Translations under genes and position numbers: made by a program | Shown: positions 1-5,486 of the stretch, piece after piece | Layout of the letters: each line of letters begins with the position of its first letter | Position numbering within the stretch: the stretch's first letter is position 1 | Notes under the pieces: generated by a model | What the model was told of the DNA's origin: nothing | Database searches by the model: none | Seen by the model: the letters and a program-made list of their open reading frames with translations, nothing else | NCBI GenBank assembly: GCA_043727195.1 | Contig: JAYSYZ010000010.1 | Location: 1-5,887, forward strand | Reading direction: 5' to 3' | Length of the DNA stretch: 5,887 bases | Source of the DNA: JAUYQR01 sp043727195 | GTDB lineage: Bacteria > Pseudomonadota > Alphaproteobacteria > Rhodobacterales > Rhodobacteraceae

Positions 1-1682
1 TTCACGCTCTTTTCGAAAGCAGCCTTTACGCCGTTTTCGGCTGCAAGCGCCGCCGCTGCGGTGTCGTAGGTCGCCAGAACATCCGCAGGAATTGCCGCAC
101 GGGCCGCGTCAAGTGCGGTTTGCGCTGCAGGTACTGCGGCATTTGCAGCGTCGAGCGCGGCTTGCGCTGCCGTCTTTGCTGCCTCGTCGGTGCCATCGGC
201 GACCTTCTTCAGTGCGCCTTCGGCAGTTGTGACGGCGGCCTTGGCTGCTTTCAGCGCAGTTTCGGCTGCGGTCAGCGCGGTCAGTGCAGCAGCGTCGATG
301 CCTGCCGTAACCTCGCCCAGTGCCGTCTTTGCGGTGGCGATGGCGGTTTTGTTGGTCGCCCCGTCATAGGCTGCCACCACCGTCTCGCCGACCTGAACCT
401 GCGCCAACGTGGCAGCCGGATCATAGACCGTGGTATAGTTGACCGAAGTGCGTGCCAGCAGCGCCTTGGCCACGTCGCACGAGTTGGAGAAGGTCACCGT
501 GTTGGTCGGGTTGAACTGGAACGAACAATCCGCCTCGTTCGCCGTCACCGTGACCGGGGTCTGGTGCGCCGCATAAAGCGCAGGATTCGCCGTCTTGGTC
601 AGAAAGCTGAATACCGGCAGATAGGTGATTGCCGCAATCAGGCAACCGGCCAGAATGATCGGCTTGCGTCCGATCCGGTCTGACAGCGCGCCAAAGAACA
701 GAAAGCCGCCGGTGCCAAGGATCAGCGACCATGCCACCATGACGTTGGCGGTAAAGCTGTCGACCTTGATCACGTTCTGCATGAAGAACAGCGCGTAGAA
801 CTGGCCCGAATACCAGACCACGGCTTGACCAGCGGTCAGACCGAACAGCGCGATCAGGGCGATCTTGCCATTGCGCCATGTCCCGAACGCCTCGCGCAGC
901 GGGGCCTTGGAACCTGCACCCTCTTCCTTCATCTTCTTGAAGGCGGGGGATTCGTTCATCTGCAGGCGGATATACAGCGAAATCGCCAGCAGGAAGATCG
1001 ATCCCAGGAACGGGATACGCCAGCCCCAGGCGTTGAACGCCTTCATCATCTGCGGCGTGCCATCGGGGTTCAGCAATGCAACACCCGCCGCATCCAGCAT
1101 CGGCTGGTCAGGGTAGGCGCCGTTGACATAGCCCTGCACCGATACGATCACGATCAGCGACAGCAGCAGGCCCAGCGTGGCCGTGGTCTGGATGAACGCG
1201 GTGAAATAGCCGCGCTGGTTGGCCGGGGCATGTTCGGCCACATAGATTGCCGCACCCCCGTATTCGCCGCCAAGGGCAAGGCCCTGCGCCATGCGAAGCG
1301 CGATCAGGATGATTGGCGCGGCGACACCCCAGCTTTGATAGCTGGGCAGAAGGCCCACGAAGAAGGTAGAGAAACCCATGATGAGGATGGTCATCAGGAA
1401 GGTGTATTTCCGCCCGATCAGGTCACCCAGCGACCCGAACACCAGCGCGCCGAACGGGCGCACGATAAAGCCTGCCGCAAAGGCCAGGAGCGCAAACACG
1501 TTGCGCGTGGCTTCCGGGAAGGGTGCAAAATATTGCGCGCCGATGATGGCGGCAAGGCTGCCGAACAGGTAGAAGTCATACCACTCGAAGATCGTGCCGG
1601 CCGAAGAGGCAAGGATAACCTTCTTCTCCTCTCTGGTCATCGGACGGGACCTGTCCCGCACGCTCATGTCTGTTGTCGCCAT
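1..1682 (-). CDS. MHS-family MFS transporter with large Ala-rich periplasmic loop (3' end cut by window edge)
   Basis: Proton-coupled inner-membrane carrier of the metabolite:H+ symporter branch of the MFS (relatives KgtP, ProP, ShiA, YhjE); substrate unknown, an organic acid is plausible beside acs. 560 residues are visible and no stop occurs before the edge. Seen: EWYDFYLFGSLAAIIG at 33-48 (TM1), MFS motif A GSLGDLIGRK at 83-92, RMAQGLALGGEYGGAA at 130-145 with AEHAP after it, a second motif A GALSDRIGRK at 331-340, and nine hydrophobic helices ending near 361. The next ~200 residues contain no membrane segment; by topology this loop is periplasmic. It starts with the conserved-looking section HQTPVTV...CSFQFNP...SCDVAK (Cys386, Cys402), then a strongly Ala-rich section (442-560). 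TM10-12 should lie beyond the window. The ATG at 1682 is preceded by GGAGG (1694-1690) at 7 nt. It lies 190 bp after adk on the same strand. Confidence 0.93.
   Translation of the reverse strand, partial: MATTDMSVRDRSRPMTREEKKVILASSAGTIFEWYDFYLFGSLAAIIGAQYFAPFPEATRNVFALLAFAAGFIVRPFGALVFGSLGDLIGRKYTFLMTILIMGFSTFFVGLLPSYQSWGVAAPIILIALRMAQGLALGGEYGGAAIYVAEHAPANQRGYFTAFIQTTATLGLLLSLIVIVSVQGYVNGAYPDQPMLDAAGVALLNPDGTPQMMKAFNAWGWRIPFLGSIFLLAISLYIRLQMNESPAFKKMKEEGAGSKAPLREAFGTWRNGKIALIALFGLTAGQAVVWYSGQFYALFFMQNVIKVDSFTANVMVAWSLILGTGGFLFFGALSDRIGRKPIILAGCLIAAITYLPVFSFLTKTANPALYAAHQTPVTVTANEADCSFQFNPTNTVTFSNSCDVAKALLARTSVNYTTVYDPAATLAQVQVGETVVAAYDGATNKTAIATAKTALGEVTAGIDAAALTALTAAETALKAAKAAVTTAEGALKKVADGTDEAAKTAAQAALDAANAAVPAAQTALDAARAAIPADVLATYDTAAAALAAENGVKAAFEKSV
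3..359 (-). repeat. Ala-rich helical insert with partial 14-residue repeats inside the MFS loop
   Basis: Residues 442-560 of the transporter contain 47 Ala in 119 residues by hand count, plus many Thr, Lys, Asp and Glu, with almost no aromatics. Similar units recur at two-heptad spacing: ALKAAKAAVTTAEG (476-489) followed by ALKK... at 490, and ALDAANAAVPAAQT (509-522) followed by ALDAARAAIPADVL (523-536). This suggests amphipathic helices or a coiled coil. The DNA of the units has diverged, so it is not a fresh tandem duplication. Proline at 518 and 532 would break the helices at regular points. Structure and periplasmic location are inferred from topology. Confidence 0.7.
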
Positions 1683-1872
1683 TTCGTTTCCTCCATGTTT
1701 CCCTCGGCCTTGCGGCCGTCTTTCCGTCTTGATCGCACAGGCCGCGCATCTGCCCGGTGATGGCATGGCGCGGCTCCTTCACCCTGCGGCTGCAGGGTCG
1801 GGCGTCTTCTGCGTCACGCTTGTGGCGATCCGCCATCGGCCCGCCCGGAAGCTGTCCGGACAGGGTCGTTCA
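1683..1872 (-). promoter_or_regulatory. adk-MFS intercistronic region with four short stem-loops and the MFS ribosome binding site
   Basis: This 190-bp gap on the transcribed minus strand contains no supportable gene. It holds a 12-nt perfect palindrome CTGTCCGGACAG at 1852-1863, just after the adk stop; a 5-bp stem with 3-nt loop at 1823-1835; a 7-bp perfect stem ACCCTGC/GCAGGGT with 4-nt loop at 1781-1798; and a 5-bp stem CGGCC/GGCCG with 4-nt loop at 1705-1718. None is followed by a U-run, so a classical intrinsic terminator is not supported. Attenuation, RNA processing or mRNA stabilisation between adk and the transporter are possible. The Shine-Dalgarno GGAGG is at 1694-1690. An internal promoter cannot be excluded, but I see no convincing -35/-10 pair. 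Confidence 0.5.
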
Positions 1873-2544
1873 TCAAGCCGATACCCGCGCGACGATCTCT
1901 GCCAGCAAGGATCGGATGCCGTGGATGGACCCCATCGCCGGTACCCGTTCCAGCACTGACTGGCCTTCGTAATGCACGATCAGCGGAGCCGTCTGGGCGT
2001 GATAGGCGCGCAGCCTTTCGCGCACGGTTTCGGCGGTGTCGTCGGCACGGCGTCTGAAACCGGTGCCGCCGCATTTGTCACAAACCCCTGCCGTGGCAGG
2101 CCGCTTGAATTCATCATGATAGCCTTCGCCGCAGGCGGCACAGGTGAAACGGCCCGCGACACGCGCCACCATGGCGTCATCGTCGACCTCGAGGCTGATC
2201 GCTACGGTCACCCGCTGGCCCGCCGCCGCCAGCAGTGCATCCAGTGCCACCGCCTGCCCTGCGGTGCGTGGAAATCCGTCCAGGATCACGCCGCCCGCCA
2301 CGTCCGGCGCGGCCATCCGGTCTTTCAGCACCGCCAGCACCACCGCATCGGGGACCAACTGCCCCGCGTCCATCAACGCCTTCGCTTGATGGCCTGCCGG
2401 GGTTCCCGCCGCCACGGCCGCGCGCAAAAGATCGCCGGTGGAAAGCTGGATCAGCCCGAATGCCTCTTCCAGCATCCGTGCCTGCGTCCCCTTACCGGCT
2501 CCGGGGGGGCCCAGCAGGATCAGGACGGGGGGCGAACCGGCCAT
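1873..2544 (-). CDS. adk: Adenylate kinase, zinc-binding long-lid type
   Basis: Cytoplasmic enzyme catalysing AMP + ATP = 2 ADP; 223 residues, close to the usual long-form length. Seen: P-loop GPPGAGKGT at 12-20; AMP-site segment LSTGDLLRAA at 34-43; FPRT at 91-94 within LDGFPRTAGQ; a lid at about 131-168 with Cys135, Cys138, Cys155 and Cys158 in CxxC...CxxC spacing for a structural zinc; then RRADDTAETVRERL (165-178) and YHAQTAPL (181-188). All expected catalytic residues appear present. The ATG at 2544 starts 6 nt after the acs stop and has no strong Shine-Dalgarno, so translational coupling to acs is likely. The housekeeping adk normally lies beside secY in the ribosomal operon, so this copy is probably a paralog serving AMP made by Acs (inference). 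Confidence 0.95.
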   Translation of the reverse strand: MAGSPPVLILLGPPGAGKGTQARMLEEAFGLIQLSTGDLLRAAVAAGTPAGHQAKALMDAGQLVPDAVVLAVLKDRMAAPDVAGGVILDGFPRTAGQAVALDALLAAAGQRVTVAISLEVDDDAMVARVAGRFTCAACGEGYHDEFKRPATAGVCDKCGGTGFRRRADDTAETVRERLRAYHAQTAPLIVHYEGQSVLERVPAMGSIHGIRSLLAEIVARVSA

Positions 2545-2550
2545 CCCGGG

Positions 2551-4515
2551 TCAGCCCTTGTTCATCCGGTTGGCGATCAGATCTTCGACCACCGCCGGAT
2601 CGGCGAGGGTCGAGGTGTCGCCCAGTGCGGCGAAATCATTTTCGGCAATCTTGCGCAGGATGCGCCGCATGATCTTGCCCGACCGGGTCTTTGGCAGGCC
2701 GGGCGCCCACTGGATCAGGTCCGGCTTGGCGATGGGGCCGATCTCGTTGCGGACAAACGCCTCCAGCGCCTTGCGCAAGGCGTCGGTCGGCTCCACCCCC
2801 TTCATCAACGTGACATAGGCATAAATGCCCTGCCCCTTGATTTCATGCGGATAGCCCACCACCGCAGCCTCGGCCACCGCCTCGTGTGCCACCAACGCGC
2901 TTTCCACTTCGGCCGTGCCCATGCGGTGACCCGATACATTGATCACGTCATCGACGCGGCCAGTGATCCAGTAATAACCATCCGCATCGCGGCGGCAGCC
3001 GTCACCGGTGAAATAGTAGCCCTTGTACTGGCTGAAATACGCCTCCTCGAACCGGGCATGATCGCCCCACAAGGTGCGCATCTGCCCCGGCCAGCTGTCA
3101 GCGATACACAACACGCCGTCAGTTACGGTGTCGGTCTGCACCTTGGCTGTGGCGGGATCCAGCACCTCCAGCTTTACCCCGAAGAACGGCTTGGTCGCCG
3201 ACCCTGGTTTCTGCGGAATGGCGCCGGGCAGCGGCGTCACGATATGGCCGCCGGTTTCGGTCTGCCAGAACGTGTCGACGATCGGGCATTTGCCCTTGCC
3301 GACATGTGTGTTGTACCAGCTCCATGCCTCCGGGTTGATCGGCTCACCCACCGACCCGAGCAGCTTCAGACTGGACAGGTCATGCTTTTCCACCCACTCC
3401 AGCCCCAGCCCCATCAGACTGCGGATTGCGGTGGGCGCGGTGTAGAACTGGCTGACCTTGTGCTTGGCGATGACTTCCCAGAACCGCCCCGCATCGGGAA
3501 AGGTGGGCACGCCTTCAAACATCACCGTGGTCGCACCATTGGCCAGCGGGCCATACAGGATATAACTGTGCCCGGTCACCCAGCCCACATCCGCCGTACA
3601 CCAGAAGACATCGCCGTCGTGGTAATCGAAGGTCAGCTGATGCGTCATCGCGGCGTAAACCAGATAGCCGCCCGTAGTATGCACCACACCCTTTGGCCGC
3701 CCCGTTGAACCCGAGGTATACAGGATGAACATCGGGTCTTCCGCATTCACCTCGACATAGGGGCAGTAGGGCTTTGCCGCCGCCATTTCCGCCTTCACAT
3801 CGACATCGCGGCCGTCCACCCAGCTTGTCTGGTCGCCGGTATGCTTGACGACCAGGCATTTCACCCGGTCCGAGCAATGCAGCAATGCCTTGTCCGCGTT
3901 GTCTTTCAGCCCGACCTTCTTGCCGCCGCGCGGCCCCCAGTCTGCGGTAATCACCACGTTGGCGTCGCAATCGTTCACCCGGTTGGCCAGCGCGTCGGGG
4001 GAAAAGCCCCCAAACACCACCGAATGAATGGCCCCGATCCGCGTGCAGGCCAGCATCGCATAGGCCGCCTCGGGGATCATCGGCATGTACAGCACCACCC
4101 GGTCGCCCTTTACCACCCCATGCGCCTTCAGCACGTTTGCCATCCGGCAGGTCTGCTCCAGCAGTTCGCCGTAGCTGATGTGACGGGCCGGAACTTTCGG
4201 ATCGTCGGGTTCCCAGATGATCGCGGTCTGGTTGGCGCGGGTCAGCATGTGCCGGTCGATGCAGTTGGCGCTGACGTTGAGCGCGCCGTCCTCGAACCAT
4301 TTGATCGAGATGTTGCCGGGCGCGAACGAGGTATTCTTGACCGTCTTGTAGGGCCGGATCCAGTCTACCCGCAGCCCCTCGGCCCCCCAGAACGCTTCGG
4401 GATCGGCGATCGAGGCGGCATACATCGCCTCGTAGTCAGCAGCATTGACATGCGCTGCCGCGACGAAAGCATCTGACGCCGGATACATGGATTTCAGATT
4501 TGAGTGATCGGTCAT
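2551..4515 (-). CDS. acs: Acetyl-CoA synthetase (acetate-CoA ligase, AMP-forming)
   Basis: Cytoplasmic adenylate-forming enzyme: acetate + ATP + CoA gives acetyl-CoA + AMP + PPi through acetyl-AMP. 654 residues, matching the usual ~650. Seen: ATP-binding loop YTSGSTGRPKG at 266-276; GWVTGHSY at 311-318; SVGEP at 388-392; DTFWQTETGG at 414-423; FTGDG at 502-506; ITGRVDDVINVSGHRMG at 517-533; and the C-terminal PKTRSGKIMRR at 608-618. In that last motif Lys614 corresponds to the catalytic, reversibly acetylated lysine of Salmonella Acs (Lys609). Val313, Thr314, Val389 and Trp417 align with the Salmonella acyl-pocket residues, where Trp limits substrates to acetate and, less well, propionate. 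The ATG at 4515 is chosen because GGAGGGAGG (4530-4522) precedes it and the protein begins like known Acs; an upstream TTG at 4569 would add 18 unlikely residues. First gene of the acs-adk-MFS cluster. Lysine acetylation control is known for the family and inferred here. Confidence 0.98.
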   Translation of the reverse strand: MTDHSNLKSMYPASDAFVAAAHVNAADYEAMYAASIADPEAFWGAEGLRVDWIRPYKTVKNTSFAPGNISIKWFEDGALNVSANCIDRHMLTRANQTAIIWEPDDPKVPARHISYGELLEQTCRMANVLKAHGVVKGDRVVLYMPMIPEAAYAMLACTRIGAIHSVVFGGFSPDALANRVNDCDANVVITADWGPRGGKKVGLKDNADKALLHCSDRVKCLVVKHTGDQTSWVDGRDVDVKAEMAAAKPYCPYVEVNAEDPMFILYTSGSTGRPKGVVHTTGGYLVYAAMTHQLTFDYHDGDVFWCTADVGWVTGHSYILYGPLANGATTVMFEGVPTFPDAGRFWEVIAKHKVSQFYTAPTAIRSLMGLGLEWVEKHDLSSLKLLGSVGEPINPEAWSWYNTHVGKGKCPIVDTFWQTETGGHIVTPLPGAIPQKPGSATKPFFGVKLEVLDPATAKVQTDTVTDGVLCIADSWPGQMRTLWGDHARFEEAYFSQYKGYYFTGDGCRRDADGYYWITGRVDDVINVSGHRMGTAEVESALVAHEAVAEAAVVGYPHEIKGQGIYAYVTLMKGVEPTDALRKALEAFVRNEIGPIAKPDLIQWAPGLPKTRSGKIMRRILRKIAENDFAALGDTSTLADPAVVEDLIANRMNKG

Positions 4516-4520
4516 GACGG

Positions 4521-4530
4521 TCCTCCCTCC
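4521..4530 (-). promoter_or_regulatory. Strong ribosome binding site of acs
   Basis: On the minus strand the sequence GGAGGGAGGA ends 5 nt before the ATG at 4515. It is a near-ideal anti-16S match and decides the acs start over the in-frame TTG at 4569. Confidence 0.85.
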
Positions 4531-4532
4531 GG

Positions 4533-4559
4533 CGGGAACGGGTTGGCTTCCCGTCCCCG
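4533..4559 (-). promoter_or_regulatory. GC-rich stem-loop in the acs leader, directly upstream of the Shine-Dalgarno
   Basis: Plus-strand arms GGGAACGGG (4534-4542) and CCCGTCCCC (4550-4558) are complementary apart from one position, which is a G-U wobble in the minus-strand transcript. The outer 4533/4559 C-G pair extends the stem to 10 bp around a 7-nt loop. Only two bases separate it from the acs Shine-Dalgarno. There is no U-run, so it is not an obvious terminator. Roles in keeping the ribosome site open, mRNA stability, or binding of a protein or small RNA are inferences. Confidence 0.55.
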
Positions 4560-4611
4560 GCCTGTCCAACGCGCCAGGCCATGCTTCTTTTGCAACCGCT
4601 CTATAACACTT

Positions 4612-4630
4612 GGTAAAGAACTTCGTAACC
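4612..4630. promoter_or_regulatory. Operator-like quasi-palindrome in the acs control region
   Basis: A 19-bp imperfect palindrome centred on position 4621 has 7 of 9 paired positions complementary (GGT.A.GAA-C-TTC.T.ACC). It lies between the TATA palindrome and acs, so it could overlap the acs transcription start. Bases 4617-4629 (AGAACTTCGTAAC with the preceding A context) also resemble the ARAACTTTGCAAA box recalled for the acetate regulator RamB, at 10 of 13 positions. This is suggestive only. Confidence 0.3.
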
Positions 4631-4636
4631 CGTTTT

Positions 4637-4650
4637 TTTATATATATAAA
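4637..4650. promoter_or_regulatory. TATA-type palindrome in an AT-rich island, candidate promoter core
   Basis: TTTATATATATAAA is a perfect 14-bp palindrome, preceded by further T residues from 4633, in a GC-rich genome. It offers TATAAA as a possible -10 on either strand (minus 4642-4637, plus 4645-4650). No good -35 lies at 16-18 bp on either strand, so the promoter call is weak. Easy DNA melting or bending, or binding of a nucleoid protein, are alternatives. Confidence 0.35.
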
Positions 4651-4716
4651 TCTGTAAAGTAATTAACCAGTGGCAAGTCAATGTTGAAAATTCCGAAAAT
4701 CGCGGCGCGGAATGCC

Positions 4717-4774
4717 ATGGTATTTCAACCGCCTGCGCCATCACAAACCCGTGTGGTTGGAATGGATATACCAT
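4717..4774. repeat. Imperfect inverted repeat in the intergenic region
   Basis: ATGGTAT (4717-4723) pairs with ATACCAT (4768-4774), and TTCAACC (4724-4730) pairs with GGTTGGAA (4755-4762) with a one-base bulge; five bases (4763-4767) are unpaired. CCATCAC also occurs twice as a direct repeat (4738-4744 and 4771-4777), 33 bp apart. It could be a folded leader or a regulator site for the plus-strand gene. The function is unknown and chance is possible. Confidence 0.3.
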
Positions 4775-4956
4775 CACGGCTACGCGATGAATTCGATAAT
4801 CCGGCAGGCCGCCGCGATGACGGCAAGCAAAAACTGTGTCGCGAATCGCGCCGAAGCGTTCCAAGGCGGTCAGCGATGCTTGTCTCGACGATGTTCCGGG
4901 CCTATCGGTTTCGGGCCAGGTCATTGTCTTTCAGCCCCCCGCTTGCAGATTGCCAC

Positions 4957-5445
4957 ATGCCGACACGCCCTGATCCTGTCCACCCCGCCGACGATGCCGC
5001 CTGCAGCCTTGCGCGCAGTCTTCTGGAGTCTCGCCATGCAGCGCTTGCCTGGACGGATGCCGAAACCGGCACACCCGGCATCAGCCGGATCGCGTTTGGC
5101 AAAGCCCCCGACACCGGTTTTGTGACGCTGATTTCATCCCTGTCACCGCATCATGCGGCGCTGGCAACCCATCCCGACTGCGCGCTGCTCTTGGGGCAAC
5201 CTAGGGCCGGGGGCGATCCGTTGACGCATCCCCGCCTGATGCTGCGCGCCCGTGCCACTTTCGTGGCCCCTGACGCGGCCGAACGGCGGGCCCTGCGCGG
5301 TCACTGGTTGGCCGGCCACCCAAAATCAAAGCTGTACATCGACTTTGCCGATTTCGCCCTGGTCCGCCTGGAACCCGTATCGGCGCTGCTGAACGCCGGA
5401 TTTGGCCGCGCCTTCTGCCTGACGCCCGCCGACCTCGGCCAGTGA
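4957..5445 (+). CDS. Pyridoxamine 5'-phosphate oxidase-like (HugZ-type) split-barrel protein
   Basis: 162 residues of a PNPOx-like split beta-barrel. This fold typically binds FMN or heme, and HugZ relatives take part in heme-iron release. Seen: N-terminal helix PADDAACSLARSLLESRHAA (10-29), the strand-loop TLISSLSPHHAALATHPDCA (57-76) resembling the family's phosphate/flavin loop, GDPLTHPRLMLRARA (86-100), and the C-terminal signature HPKSKLYIDFADFALVRLEP (121-140) followed by AGFGRAF (147-153). No C-terminal DUF2470-type heme domain is present, so this is the short single-domain form. The ATG at 4957 fits the expected family N-terminus, but there is no clear Shine-Dalgarno; the frame stays open upstream to 4681 with low-quality sequence. 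Transcribed divergently from acs. The exact cofactor and reaction are unproven; an FMN-dependent oxidoreductase is the main alternative to a heme protein. Confidence 0.85.
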   Translation: MPTRPDPVHPADDAACSLARSLLESRHAALAWTDAETGTPGISRIAFGKAPDTGFVTLISSLSPHHAALATHPDCALLLGQPRAGGDPLTHPRLMLRARATFVAPDAAERRALRGHWLAGHPKSKLYIDFADFALVRLEPVSALLNAGFGRAFCLTPADLGQ

Positions 5446-5448
5446 ACA

Positions 5449-5468
5449 GGGCGGCCCGCCGGCCGCCC
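5449..5468. terminator. GC-rich hairpin between convergent genes, likely bidirectional terminator
   Basis: GGGCGGCC (5449-5456) and GGCCGCCC (5461-5468) form a perfect 8-bp stem with a 4-nt loop (CGCC). It starts 3 nt after the stop of the plus-strand gene and lies 18 nt past the stop of the minus-strand gene. No T-run follows on either strand, so intrinsic termination is uncertain, although U-less hairpins at convergent ends are common in GC-rich genomes. Confidence 0.5.
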
Positions 5469-5486
5469 CACACCGTTACCGCCCTG

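Larger units (their letters stand above)
4516..4956. other. Divergent intergenic region between acs and the PNPOx-like gene
   Basis: These 441 bp separate divergent start codons and should carry promoters for both sides. From left to right it holds the acs ribosome site and leader hairpin (4521-4559), a TTTGCAA element (4589-4595), a quasi-palindrome (4612-4630), an AT-rich island (about 4600-4695) with a TATA palindrome, an imperfect inverted repeat (4717-4774), and GC-rich sequence up to 4956 in which I recognise nothing. Open frames crossing it in several phases have no recognisable protein content and run through the AT-rich island, so I call no gene here. Confidence 0.7.

Noticed and set aside
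120..683. Plus-strand 187-codon Cys/Gly/Arg-rich frame opposite the Ala-rich loop
   Set aside because: Its composition follows from reading GC-rich alanine codons on the opposite strand; no domain or ribosome site supports it.
825..1760. Plus-strand 311-codon frame antisense to the transporter
   Set aside because: The minus-strand frame encodes continuous MFS helices and both motif A copies; this frame gives Arg/Gln/His-rich sequence typical of an antisense shadow.
1972..3708. Very long plus-strand open frame (578 codons) antisense to adk and acs
   Set aside because: It runs opposite two well-supported genes and has no recognisable motifs. Long antisense frames are expected opposite GC-rich coding sequence with biased third positions.
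3515..4300. Minus-strand 261-codon frame overlapping acs in another phase
   Set aside because: It lies wholly inside acs and shows only shifted readings of Acs motifs.
4516..4569. Upstream TTG start extending Acs by 18 residues
   Set aside because: The extension lies over the leader hairpin and Shine-Dalgarno, and known Acs proteins begin at the ATG at 4515.
4653..4681. TTGACT (minus 4681-4676) as -35 of an acs promoter
   Set aside because: At 17-bp spacing the -10 would be TTTACA, a poor match, and the nearby TATA elements sit at the wrong distance.
4601..4924. Minus-strand 107-codon frame in the divergent region
   Set aside because: Unrecognisable sequence that ends by crossing the AT-rich island (ending in IYIYKKTGYEVLYQVL); no related protein recalled. 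Kept only as a point for RNA-seq.
4681..4956. N-terminal extension of the PNPOx-like protein to an ATG at 4681
   Set aside because: The added 92 residues show no domain or signal peptide and run from the AT-rich island; the family N-terminus matches the 4957 start.
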